From assembly GCA_033557465.1 (NCBI GenBank), contig CM066031.1:1068860444-1068924443 (forward strand): 64,000 nt of DNA, written 5' to 3'. Position 1 is the first letter of the stretch; every line of letters begins with the position of its first letter. This DNA comes from Ichthyophis bannanicus. Lineage: Eukaryota > Chordata > Amphibia > Gymnophiona > Ichthyophiidae. Shown here in pieces: positions 9,933 through 20,666 of this stretch. Made by a program: the position numbers and the translations under genes. The notes beneath the pieces were generated by a model. That model was given only the letters and a program-made list of their open reading frames with translations. It made no database searches and had not been told where the DNA came from.

Positions 9933-10670
9933 TCAATAAATAGATACAAATAATAATTTCTCTAATGATCTGTCAAAGCTACCCATACTGGGTAGCCGTC
10001 CAAATAACCAATCCCACCAATTAACAGTAATATCTTGTTTGATACCTTTGGCTAGTTTTTGCAAAGCTTGAATGTGAGACTGAATGGAAATAGCATGATC
10101 AGTTAAATTGAAGCAACACATGCCTTCAAAATGTTCACATCCATAATTATGTTTTAAAAGTAGATAATCTATTGCTACTCGATTCTGCAAGACTGCCTTC
10201 CTAGTGCTTCTTAAATCTAGGAGCTGACATTTTGATATTTCATCAGGATTACATGCCATTATATAATAAGAGTTAAGGTGTGCCCTTACATCATCTTTGT
10301 TTGCAAGACTGCCATTTTGTGTAGCTTTAAAATAGTACAAGACTTGAGCCGGTACAGAAATTTCAGTTCAGCATGTAGTGATTAGATCAACACGATTATG
10401 CATGTCCGAAAGACAAAAGTCAGAAATGTTTCTAAGTAAATTAAGATATTCTGAGGTTGTTCTAAAACATTAATTAAATGCTTAGGCAAATACAGTTCCG
10501 GTTGTGTTATCACAAACTCTCCGGTAACAGATTCTCCATACACCAAAGACCAGGCTGGTAATGAACGCCCATGTCACTAAATGGCATACAAAAGCTTGCT
10601 GGAACCAATCCCGGTTCTTGATTGAAATGTGGTCCATTGGCTTAGAAGGAGGGTCACAAAGTTTAGACAT
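9933..10670 (-). pseudogene. env: Endogenous retrovirus env remnant
   Basis: Two minus-strand frames. The upstream one (10670-10482) starts with ATG just after a pyrimidine-rich tract and AG that could be the env splice acceptor, and has a hydrophobic stretch at about residues 28-46 that fits a signal peptide. The downstream one (10340-9933) is transmembrane-subunit-like: an LQNR heptad segment followed by a CX6CC cysteine motif, as in gamma-type retroviral TM proteins, then a Trp-rich membrane-proximal part. Nearly all of the surface subunit is missing between the two, and the membrane anchor is interrupted by a stop at 9933. The copy is therefore defective. No gag or pol remnant was recognised upstream. 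Confidence 0.7.
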
Positions 10671-10679
10671 AACCTAAAA

Positions 10680-11389
10680 AGAAAAGATAGCATTTTATTC
10701 TTGCAAGTAATATTTGCTTGCTGGTATGTACTTCCATTTTTCTGAAATACCACTTCATCAGAATAATTTTTACTTCTATTCCTGTTTTTATCAATTTTTC
10801 TCTTTATCAAATTAAAATTAGCATGTGACCTACTAGATACACCTCTTTTATCAGGTGCACAACTTACAAGGTATATCACTAATTATGCTTGTAATTTATT
10901 CTCCAACCATGACAATATACAAAGTACTACTTAGTCTTATTACTTAAGGGATAACAAACATCAAAACAAAAACTGACAGTTTTATGGCAAGTAAATTAAA
11001 CTCATTTCCATTGTTTACTAAAAATTCTTAGAAAGGCTCTTTCATCTCAGGTAATGGTTTGACTCACATTACTCTGAACATTGTTTGATTGACACAGACA
11101 TCTCAGCTCACAAAGGACGGACATCAGGACACAAAAACAAAAAGGATCAAATACATATGGGTTACCACACAAAATCCAAAGAATCACGCTCAACAAAAGG
11201 CAATGAATTCATAACCACAAAACTTTCAAAAACATAGAATTTAAACCAATTAGAAATTCTTTTGTCATTGTTTACAACTTCTCTGTTAACGCTTTATTCA
11301 ACACAAACAGCATAACAGACCAGGATATTGCTCCTCTAATCTCTTGACACACAGAAATCAGCAGACAAATTGTCTTAACCGGGATTCAC
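10680..11389. other. Unassigned; possible degraded proviral DNA
   Basis: AT-rich sequence upstream of env. No conserved pol or gag motif could be read in any frame. Confidence 0.4.
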
Positions 11390-11900
11390 TCAGATCCCTA
11401 ACCTAGAAAACAAAACGTACACATCATGAGTTGTGTATGTGTTGTGAAATACTATCACCTGCAAAACTGCTGACAAGATGAACTGCAGACAGAATGCTCT
11501 GTCCATGAGTATACATAAACCAGAGAAAGACAGGAATTGGAGTAGGTTAAGGGAGATGGGATATAGAGATAAGACCCTGCAAAGACCATAAAACAAGAGA
11601 ACAAAGAAAGGAATGTATATCCAAGGTTGTTGTAAGGAAAAACCATATAAGGAAAAGGGACAAATGGGTTTAAGAGAAAAAACTGTGAAGTGAATGTATA
11701 AAATAGTGCTTTGTAGACTGTAAAGTGGGCAGACAGTAACTGGAACTCTGTATCGAGTGATGTCACTTTCTGCCTCACAGGATAACATCACAGTGTTAGG
11801 TTATTATTTGCTGCAGACCTGTGTATATTAGTTAAATAAATTAGATTGGTTTTTACTTATAAGTTGTCCTGTCTTACAAATTTATACACAAATTAAAAGA
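11390..11900 (+). other. LTR-like sequence, plus orientation
   Basis: Has a TATA-like TGTATAAAATAG at about 11695, then about 130 bp further TTAAATAAATTAG, a polyadenylation-signal-like element, followed by GTCCTGTCTTACA. The order promoter, signal, CA end resembles an LTR. It runs opposite to the env remnant, so it is either a separate solo LTR or unrelated. No target duplication was found. Confidence 0.3.
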
Positions 11901-12289
11901 AGTAGGCGAGGTCCAATATTGGGGTGCCAACACAGCACTAAGAAACGAAATAAAAAGCCCCAATACTTCCAAGCTTTCAGTTGCTCAGTCTACCTCTATA
12001 GAGGCCCCCCCCCCCCCAATTAGCTCTGTGATTAAGTAGGGTCTTTACTCAACAGTATTGTAATCCTCCTTTTCCAATCTGCCTAATCTATCTGTTAAAG
12101 ATATCTATTTTGGATTTATCCTTTGATTTGTGTCCTTCCTCTCCCATATATTGTGGGCTTGTATATTTATATATTTCTTTTCGTTTATGATTTCTGCTGT
12201 TGTATTATCTTGACTGGATGACTATTTCACACAAGGTTTATTCTTGTAAATTTGTTAAAATTGCATAAATAAATAAATTTTTTAAAAGA
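11901..12289. other. Unassigned DNA with a C-run
   Basis: No gene is seen. It holds a homopolymer C tract near 12007-12018 and AT-rich sequence up to the truncated edge of the CR1 element. Confidence 0.5.
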
Positions 12290-13199
12290 GAAAAGGTCAG
12301 TCAGTGGAGCCGCTAGAATGTCCCCAAGTTCCTTCAATATTCTCGAAAATATCCAATCTGGTCCCAACAGTTTGTCTACTTTTAGTTTAGCTAGTTCCTC
12401 ACAAACAGTCTTCAGAAAATCATTCAAAATTCCCTTCACTTTTGTTCCTATTTGTGGGTGTTTTCTGAGGTTCTGTTCCTGGCCCTTCATCTGTAAACAG
12501 AACAGAAATATTTGTTAAGCAATTCTGCTTTATCCTCATCAGCTTCTACATATTCCTCCCCTTCACCCTTGAGCCTGACAATACCACTTTTACCCTTCCT
12601 CTTTCACTAACATATATGAAAAATGTCTTACCCCCTCCCCCATTTTATTGCATTGGCTATTTCTTCTTCTTTTTGTATCTTTCCTTTCCTGACTACTTTG
12701 CTAGCTTCTCTGAGTGTTTCCAAATACAGATGCTTGTCTTCTTCTTTCTGTGATCTCTTGTATTTTATGAAGGCCACCTTCTTTTGCGTCCCCTTTTCAG
12801 CTACTTCTTTAGAGAACCATAGTGGCCTTGTTTTCCTTTTACATTTATTTACCTTTCTAAAAACGTTTGTTGCCTTTAAAATATCCCCTTTCAGTTTTGC
12901 ACATTGCTTTTCTACATCCCCCAGCTGTTCCTATCCTGATAATGACTCCTTGAGGTAATGTCCCATCATGGCAAAGTTAGTAAAGTCTAAGACCCTCACT
13001 TTTGAATGGATTTTATCAGCACTAGTCCACACCATCTGATGATCACTGAATGTGAGATGATCTCCCACTATGATATCAGAAACACTTTCCCCATTGGTAA
13101 GCACCATTTCCAGTATGGCTCCTTCATGTGTGGGTTCTGTTACCAGTTGCCAGAATAGTTTCCCTGTAGAGAATCTAGGATCTCCTTACTTCTAGATGA

Positions 13200-13730
13200 C
13201 ATCACAGCAGGGATGTGTCAATTAACATCTGGCATATTGAAATCACCTATCAGTAGCACATCTCCTTTCCTGGCAATGCTGCATATGTCTTCTATTAAAT
13301 CCCCATCCACTTCTGCTCCCTGTGAGGGAAATCTGTATATCCCACCAATGCAAATGCATTTCCCTTTCCCTCTTTCTAGTTTAACCCACAGTGTCTTCTC
13401 ACTCCCTTTTAAGTTCTGTAATTCTATAGTTTTAATATTATTTTTTACAAATGGTGCCACTCCTCCTTCCCTTCTTCCTACCCTGTCCTTCCTGAATAAA
13501 GTACAGCCCGGTATAATTACATCCCAGTCATGACTGACCATGAACCATGTCTCTGTGACCGCAACTAAATCCAAGTCAGCCTCTGCCACTAAAGCATCAA
13601 TGTCTGGGATCTTCTTTCCCATGCTAAGGGCCTTTATACACACCACTTTCCAGATGTTGCCCCTTTTACCCATTTCTATAGAAGTATTTAATGTTTCACT
13701 TACCTGGGATCTTTCTTCACCAATCGCCAA
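13200..13730 (-). pseudogene. CR1 ORF2, AP-endonuclease part
   Basis: The open frame 13730-13218 contains DLVAVTETWF and IGDFNMPDVN, the Glu and Asp-Asn blocks of APE-type LINE endonucleases. Reading continues after a stop into linker sequence (SDHQMVWT-like, near 13040). In LINEs this domain nicks target DNA. The copy is truncated and broken. Confidence 0.75.
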
Positions 13731-14640
13731 TGAATATAGTTTAAAGTCCTCTTCAGTAGGTTAGCGAGTCTGCTGCGAAAGACACTTTCACCCTTCTTGG
13801 ATAGATGGATGCCATCTTTGCTCAGCAGCCCTTGGAACATCATCCCATGGTCCACAAAATGAAAATACTCTTGATGACACCATCCACACAGACATGCATT
13901 CGTCTTCAGGATGCAAGCTTCTCTGCCTTGGTCTTGACCCTCAACAGAGAGGACTGAAGAGAACACCTCCCGCACACCTATCTGCTTCACCCTCTGTTCC
14001 AGAGCCATGAAGTCACTTTTGATATGCTCAGAGGGATACCTAGCAGTATCATTTGTGCCAACATGGATGAGGAACATCAGATAATAGTCAGTAGGCTTGA
14101 TGAGTCTCGGCAAACACTCTGTAACATCTCAGATTTTGACATCTGGCAGACAGCACACCTCTCTGGACATCAAGTGTGGTTGGCAGATGGATGCCTCAGT
14201 ACTTCTCAGAAGAGAGTCACCAACCACCACTCTTCTTTGCTTCCTTGGGGGTCAGTGATTCTGCAACTTTTGGGTGCTTGAATTCTGGTTCTTCCCTTTC
14301 CTGGAATTCTTTCATCTCTTCCTCCTCCAGGACTACATACTGGTTCTTCAATTCAAGGGCTGAAGGAGTTGGATTGTTAATTTTGCAGGATCTGGTGACT
14401 TGTGTCCAACTCTCTTCATTCTGTAGCCTCCTATCTTAATTTCTGTCAGAGAACTTGGATGTTTCAAGAAGCATCTCATCAATGTACTTCTCACTGTCTC
14501 GAGTGCTTCTCAGTCTTGCCACCTATTTTCTGAGCTCCTCCACTTATTTCATGAAGGCTTCAGCATGTAGGCATCCTGCACATGGAACTGGTCCTTCAAC
14601 TGGCATCGGGCCCTCTGTATAGACAGAGGCAGAAGCTGTA
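13700..14640 (-). pseudogene. CR1 ORF1 (zinc/coiled-coil plus SGNH esterase), broken
   Basis: The esterase signature is spread over two frames. VVGDSLLR with the nucleophile Ser (near 14220) lies upstream in one frame. HVGTNDTAR and DGIHLSKKG lie in the open frame 14113-13700. Upstream, near 14570, a Cys-x2-Cys with Leu-rich helix (CAGCLHAEA) fits the N-terminal zinc/coiled-coil part. CR1 ORF1 esterases of this type are thought to act on lipids or assist nucleic-acid binding. Several stops and at least one frameshift make this copy non-functional. Confidence 0.7.
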
Positions 14641-15019
14641 ATGGGGCAACAGCTTTGGCAACATGCTCAGTTGGTGGAGCTTTGATACCTGTTGAAGTAA
14701 ATGAAAAAGACCTACCAAAGTCCCTAACTTTTCCTCAGTTGTCTTTAAGAGAAAGAATAATTGACCTCTTTTATGTGTGCTCTAACAGCACTGTTCTATG
14801 TCCCTGTATGTAGCTAACTGAGGAGTTGCCCCATAAAGCAAGAATTCTCACATGGTGTGGGTAGGAGCTGCAGTGGGTAGGGAGGGATCTCACATCTGTT
14901 GAGGTCAGTGGCTTCAAAGAGCTCTCTCTGAATGGAAAGCTCGAAAAAGAAACAATGAACCCTAACAAGCAGAGCTTTACCCAACACCACTACAAAGTTG
15001 CCTTTTGCAATACAGAAAA

Positions 15020-15720
15020 AGAAGTGGAGGCACATTCCAAGTTGGCTGCCCAGGACCTGTGCGCCAGATCAGAAGCGGGACACACAGAGTCCGACCCGAT
15101 TTTGATTGTACGGGGGTTAGACATGCCCCATGGGATCGGAATCAGGTCTGGGCCTGTACATGCAGGCTGGGACCCAATTCAGATCGGCCTGCACATACAG
15201 GTTCCTGCCCAGCTAACTCAGTCAGGCTTCTGAATGGAGCCGCAGTGCTATGGTGTCCCATTGCCATGGCACCGTGGCTCCATTCAGGAGCCATGATTCC
15301 TGGCCACCGGCCACTTGTTCCTTTTCCTGCAGCCCGACCCCCAATCTGGCCTCCCATGGCCAGGGTTGGGCGCAGGGAACCCCCTGAAACCCCTAACCCC
15401 ACTTCTGCCACCCGGGCCTGCCATCCCCGAAGTCCAGGGGCACTTATTCCATGTCTGAGGTAGAATAAGTCCCCTGTCCAGTCTGCTGGTCCAGGACATA
15501 CAGGGCTGACTTCAGAATCTGCCCTGTATGTCCAGGGCGCAGACTGCCCACTGCCTGCCCTCACCATGCCTCCGCGATGCCCCCTCCCTCCCCCGTCTAA
15601 GCCTCCCCATACAAACTCCTTCTTTGTATGAGTATGTTTTTGTTGGGGATGGCTATGGGGGTGAATAGCGGGGATGAACATCCCGCTATTCGAGTGTTGG
15701 AATAGACCCCTTAACTTTTA
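15020..15720. repeat. GC-rich dispersed repeat
   Basis: Contains repeated CTGTACATGCAGG / CTGTATGTCC and CCCGATT-type blocks, and TTATTCCA ... GGTAGAATAA. A similar organisation occurs at 42060-42640 (CTTATTCCACC ... GGTGGAATAA), so this is a dispersed family. The long open frames across it reflect GC richness. Confidence 0.5.
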
Positions 15721-15904
15721 AAAATGAAGACCAAAACTGATTTAAGAGCTCTCAGGTAGAGAGCTTCTATTTAACAGCTGCACACAGTATTACCTTGCCT
15801 ACAATGGAGACCCTATTCTCTATAAGCTCAGCAAAATTTGCCCCTTCCTTTCTAAACACATTACCAATTCATTTATCCACTCTTTAGTCACCTCTCGCTT
15901 AGAC

Positions 15905-16591
15905 TATTTATTATTTATTTATTTAACAGTTTTTTTATACTGCTTTATCATTTCAATCAAAGCAGTTTACATTGTATTTTAAACTTGGTAAATGTAGATT
16001 AAACAGGGACAATGATAGCTTGGATTTTTCTGAGCAATGGAGGGTTAAGTGAGTTGCCCAAGGTCACAAGGAGTGCTAGTGGGAATTGAACCCTGGTCTC
16101 TTGGTTCCCAAGCCAGTGCTCTAACTACTGGGTTACTCTTCAACTCGACACTATTGCAACCTCCTCCTTGCTGGTCTCCCTCTGAATCATCTCTCTCCCA
16201 TTCAATCTGTTCAAAACTCGGCTGCAAGGTTAATCTTGCATCAGCCTTGATAAGCTCATATTACCCCTCCTCTCAAATCACTTCATTGACTCTCTATCCG
16301 TTTCCGTATCCAGTTCAAACTTCTCCTACTGTCCTTTAAGTGCATTCATTCCTCACTACCTCTCCTTTCTTATCTTTCCCTACACCCCTCCTTGGGAACT
16401 CTGCTCTTCTGGCAGATCGCTTCTATCTGTAACCTTCTCTTCTATTGCCAACCCCAAACATTGTTCCTTTCACCTTGCTCCTTCTTATGCCTGGAACAAT
16501 TTTCCTAGGTCTGTATGTCAGACTTCATCTCTGGCCCTTTTCAAGTCCAGGTTGAAAGCACATCTCTTTGAGGCTGCTTTTAGATCCTGAT
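15905..16591 (+). mobile_element. L2-like LINE/SINE tail plus L2 ORF2 C-terminal piece
   Basis: 15905-16135 holds (TTTA)n, an AAAGCAGTTTAC block and a GTTGCCCAAGGTCAC ... CTCTAACTACT block, the common L2/SINE tail. From 16140 the plus-strand translation reads as the C-terminal end of an L2 ORF2 (QSVQNSAARLI-like, SLHWL, then a terminal FKSSPG*KHISL-like region), with stops. It is interrupted at 16591 by a hAT element and resumes at 19492. Confidence 0.65.
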
Positions 16592-16601
16592 CAGGAGCGG
16601 C

Positions 16602-16802
16602 TAGGGTTGCCAACTGGCTCCAGATGCGCCCGACAGACTTGATCCAGTCCTGGGTTGACCCCATTGCATGCAGTGACTTGTAGTTTTCCATTTCTTATGG
16701 AGTGCAATGGAGAAATCAGAACTACATATCCCTGCATGCAATGGGGTAAACCCAGGACTGGATTGACCCTGTCGGGCGCATCTGGAGCCAGTTGGCAACC
16801 CT
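16602..16802. mobile_element. 201-bp fold-back MITE, copy 1 (MULE-like)
   Basis: TAGGGTTGCCAACTGGCTCC at one end and its complement at the other, with arms of over 30 bp. The flanks are AGGAGCGGC on both sides (16593-16601, 16803-16811), a perfect 9-bp duplication as in Mutator-like elements. It sits only 10 bp inside the end of the hAT element and split that end after the hAT had inserted. Confidence 0.85.
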
Positions 16803-17777
16803 AGGAGCGGCTCAGGGCAATCTGCTGCCTGAGGCAAAGGACAAGATGGCCTCCCCCCCCACCCCACCTGTAGAGGGGGAGGGGCTTTCTCAAAACTCCA
16901 GTCAGGGACTGCATGAAACCAAAAAGCCAATTAGATTATATGGAGGAAATGCAAGATGTTTGCACACCAAGGAACTAAAAGAGCGAGAACTACAGCACAG
17001 TTTATAAAACTAAACTATAACTCATTTTTATTTTGTTATAAACTGTGTTATGGTTCTTGCATTTTCTTTTTGAACATATATTTTGCATCCACAGAACCTC
17101 CTTCAACAATGGGTGCAGAGCAGAACCAGGACATTCACCCACAGAACTCAATATCTTAAAAAAAAAATTTCTCATCTCACTAACAACAACAAACATTCTC
17201 CAGTACCAGGCATATTGTGAACTAATACAAAATCCTTCAACGAAGTCACTGAGGATCTATACAGCAAATCTACCATACCATATCAGCATCAACTTCCAAA
17301 ACTCATATAAGGAGGCCATCCAAAAAAAGCATCACTATAAATTCTACAGTGGGCCCTGAAACATCCAAACACCTATTTGAGAAGCTGAACAATTCAGAAA
17401 TCTATAGTACAGATCCCTACATACAAACTTCACGTTAACAGAACACCTGGTCACACACTCATAACACAGACCCTCACCAAGTACAGAATAAATGACCATA
17501 ACCTAAAAATAAACACATGTAGATAAAAGTTAAACTACATCCCCAAGAAGCCAGATTCTGCATACAGTGCAGAAGAAAGAGATGCATTTCCATGTACTGT
17601 ATAAAATATAAAGAAAGCACCAAATAGATAATTACATTGAAAATAAAATTCTCTTTGAATTTTGTCTGACCATTTTATTCCCCGATCATATAGGTCCCAA
17701 TCTGAGGTTTTTGCTTTCCTCCATGTCCCAGTGATGCAGGGCCACATGCGGAGACTCACTGCGGCATCATGTTCATA

Positions 17778-17978
17778 TAGGGTTGCCAACTGGCTCCAGA
17801 TGCGCCCGACGGGGTCAATCCAGTCCTGGGTTTACCCCATTGCATTCAGGGATATGTAGTTCTGATTTCTCCATTGCACTCCATAAGAAATGGAAAACTA
17901 CAAGTCACTGCATGCAATGGGGTAAACCCAGGACTGGATCAAGTCTGTCGGGCGCATCTGGAGCCAGTTGGTAACCCT
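17778..17978. mobile_element. 201-bp fold-back MITE, copy 2 (inverted relative to copy 1)
   Basis: Same length and arms as copy 1 in opposite orientation, flanked by ATGTTCATA on both sides (17769-17777, 17979-17987), again a 9-bp duplication. Confidence 0.85.
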
Positions 17979-18979
17979 ATGTTCATAAATTTAGGATACT
18001 TTATTTTTAAATGTATATGCCACCTATCTAAAATCCTAGGTGGCTTCCAAACATACACATGCAATTTACTAAAACAGATGTTACAATAAAACAAACATAA
18101 TAATAAAACATTACATTTGATTAATGAAAAGCCACTTACACAGCCCCCTCCCCCAAACAAACCAATTTAAGTGTGCATCAGATTTATTTTGCTATGACCA
18201 GATTGTTGATGAGGAGGGAAGATATAAAATGAGAAACTAATCCTGGTAGCCATGAATTCAAAGGCTCGGATTGGATTGTGCTAGAGCTGGAAAGTCTGGA
18301 ACAGCAGTGGTGAAGATACCAGGATACTGTACAAAATTAAACTGAGAGATTCCCTTAAAAATTAAAAATATCCTCAAGTATGAACTGAAAATATTTTAAA
18401 TTTGTCTGACAGCATAAAGAATGCAAAACATCAAAGTTCAAAGACAATCCATATTTCAATAACACCGCCCCCCCCCCCCCCAACACCCTACAGTTGACTA
18501 AGACTAATAAGAGAAAAATATTTTTTCATGGCTATCAGGATTAGTTTTGCTCATTTTATTTCTTCCTTCCTTATCAATCTGTTCATAGCAAAATAAATCT
18601 GATGTGCAAACTCTGGCAAGAAAGGCACCTCTGAAGGTGAGATGGTCCTTCCAACAGAGCTATAGGACTACCTTCTGTGCAACAGTCCTCTGCCCAGCTC
18701 ATATCCGAAGGGCCTTCCTTGAGGCCCACTGCCTGTCCCAGAGGTGATACAGTGGCCCACCAAAATCTGTCTCTCTACCAACGCCAGTGACAAATTGTCT
18801 GATGCTGCTGCTCCTCCCTCCCCTCCCCCCCCCATCCCACTAACCTGCTCTGCCTTGCTGTCGCTGAAATTAAAAAAAAATAAAAACCTGTGCCAAAAAC
18901 AGCTCTCCGGCAGCTGTGGCAGCACCAGGCTGTGCTGAAGTGACTTTGACTGCTGGCAAACTGGCAGCGATTTGGCGCA

Positions 18980-19345
18980 GCTTTGCCCTGTCGCTTTTGC
19001 TGTCTTGGGGTCAGCGGCAGCAGTGGAAGCAGACCGCCAAAGCTGGGAGATTGAATTAAAAAAAAAAAAAGAGCGAGAGAACCAACCAAGCAAAAGCACG
19101 GGCCCATGCCTCATTCCACTCATATGAACAGACCGGCTGGTCCTGCCCCCTCTGATGTCACGTTAGGGGTGGGACCAGCCGACTGCTCACAAGAGTGGAA
19201 TGAGGTACTGGCCCACGCTTTTGCTTAATTGGTTGTCTCTCTTTTTTTTTTTTTTTTTAATTCAAACTCCCAGCTTTGGCGATCTGCTTCTGCTACTGCC
19301 GCCGACCCCAACATAGCAAAAGTGGCAGGGCAGAGCTGCGCTAAA
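18980..19345. repeat. Large inverted repeat inside the hAT element
   Basis: Arms of about 170 bp centred near 19155. Both contain CCAAAGCTGGGAG, an A/T homopolymer, GCAAAAGC and CTCATTCCACTC (or complements). Arms differ by scattered substitutions. Confidence 0.8.
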
Positions 19346-19491
19346 TTGCGGATCTTCTTGGATTTGGGGGTTATATTTTTTGGCAGTGTGAGGCGGCTGG
19401 TGCTGGTGATTTGGAGGCATTTTTTGCCGCCTCTACAAATTTGCCGCCTGAGGCAGCCGCTTCAACCTGCCTAATTATAGAACCGCCTCTG

Positions 19492-19655
19492 ATCCTGATC
19501 CACTTAGTCTCCTGTGTTTCCTTACCTTACCCCTAGATGTATTCTTGTCCTCAACTGTTGTGATGTATGTCTGCCTTAACTAGATTGTAAGTTCTAATGA
19601 TCAGGGACCATCTTTTACATGTGCCTGTGCAGCATTGGTAGCTCTCTCTCAAGTA
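19492..19655 (+). mobile_element. L2-like LINE, continuation after the hAT insertion
   Basis: Follows directly on the sequence at 16591 once the hAT and its 8-bp duplication are removed. Contains TAGATTGTAAG ... GATCAGGGACC, typical of L2-type 3' regions. Confidence 0.6.
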
Positions 19656-19659
19656 TGGT

Positions 19660-20231
19660 TGCATAAGAATATAAGAAAAGCCATCTGGGTCAGACCAAGG
19701 TCCATCAAGTCCAGTATTCTGTTTCCAAAAGTGGCTAATGCAGGTCACAAGTACCTAGCAGTTTCCCAAAAAGACACACAGGTTCCATAATGCTTGTATT
19801 TTGGCAAGCAGTAGATTATCTGGGTCCTCTTTAATAATGGGTTACAGACATTTCCTCCAGGTACTTTTCCAAACCTTTTATAAATCCAGCTACATTAACA
19901 GCTTTTAATACATCCTCCAGTAACGAATTCCAGAGTTTAATTACAAGTTGAGCGAAAAATATTTTCTCTTATTAGTCTTCAACAGGTTACACTGTAACTT
20001 CATTGCATGTTCCCTAGTCTTTCTACTTTTTGATGGCATAAAGAATTGATCTACGTTTACCTGTTCCACTCTATTCATTAATTTATAGACCTTTATTATA
20101 TCTCCCCTCAGCTGTCTCTTTTCCAGGTTGAAGAGCCCCAACCTTTTAAGCCTCTCCTCATAGAAGTATCCTTTTAACCCCTTTCTGTTGGTTCTTCTCT
20201 GTACGTTTTCTAATTCCGCTATATCCTTTTT
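19660..20231 (-). mobile_element. CR1 LINE copy A, 3' part
   Basis: The minus-strand translation has LKRLGLFNLEKRQLRGD and ends with the CR1 3' region (GGTCTGACCCAG complement and TAAGAATATAAG). It continues at 30431 on the other side of the L1 insertion. Confidence 0.85.
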
Positions 20232-20240
20232 TTTTTTTTT

Positions 20241-20666
20241 CAAAATCTGTTTATTAAACTTCAAGTCCACAATACAGCTATTTTAATAACATAGATACTT
20301 ATTTTCATGAGTTCTTCTCCCCCCCCCCCTTGTCTCTCCCCCCTCCCACCGAAGGCTATGGCAAGCAAAGCATCCTTCCTAGACAATCTCCTGGACAGGG
20401 TTGTGTCTTATCCCCATCCAAGAGCCCTCGAGTCCCAGAGAGGAAAAAACAGAGAGAGCAAGAAGGCACCAGAAGCCTTCTAAGGACTCTTTCCCTTTTT
20501 GTATACTAAGTAGCCCCTCCCCTCCGCCCCAACCCCTCCCCCCATCCTCCCTTTCCCCCCCCCCCCCAAACCAGAGCCAAACCGCTATCCACTGGGAACC
20601 CGCACATCTCCTATCCCGGTCAACAGCCAACTCTCTCCCCCCACCCGACAACCCTGGAGTGCAGAA
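20241..20666 (-). other. 3' UTR of the L1 element
   Basis: C-rich on the plus strand (G-rich in the L1 sense), with polypyrimidine blocks near 20320-20345 and 20510-20575, ending in the poly(A). G-rich 3' UTRs are a known L1 trait. No coding potential is seen. Confidence 0.7.

Larger units (their letters stand above)
12290..14700 (-). mobile_element. CR1 LINE, degenerate, 3'-truncated (subfamily D)
   Basis: On the minus strand it carries an ORF1 esterase region (about 14640-13700), an ORF2 endonuclease region (about 13730-13200) and the linker and start of the reverse transcriptase (about 13200-12290, including a KLLGPDWI block for the usual KSPGPDGI). The reverse transcriptase core and 3' end are missing. 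It differs from the other CR1 copies here (59.6-63.5 and 47.4-51.8 kb), so it is an older or different subfamily. Confidence 0.75.
16592..19491. mobile_element. hAT-type non-autonomous element, 2.9 kb
   Basis: Starts CAGGAGCGG and ends CCGCCTCTG, i.e. CAG...CTG with a short imperfect TIR. It is flanked by ATCCTGAT on both sides (16584-16591 and 19492-19499), a perfect 8-bp target duplication, which is diagnostic of the hAT superfamily. No transposase is visible. It contains two 201-bp MITEs and a large internal inverted repeat (18980-19345). Confidence 0.85.

Noticed and set aside
11390..11791. Minus-strand hydrophobic frames of 107-133 codons
   Set aside because: They lie over an LTR-like non-coding stretch on the other strand and have no conserved motif.
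15005..15681. GC-rich frames of 152-179 codons on both strands
   Set aside because: They overlap a dispersed GC-rich repeat, occur on both strands and lack any domain.
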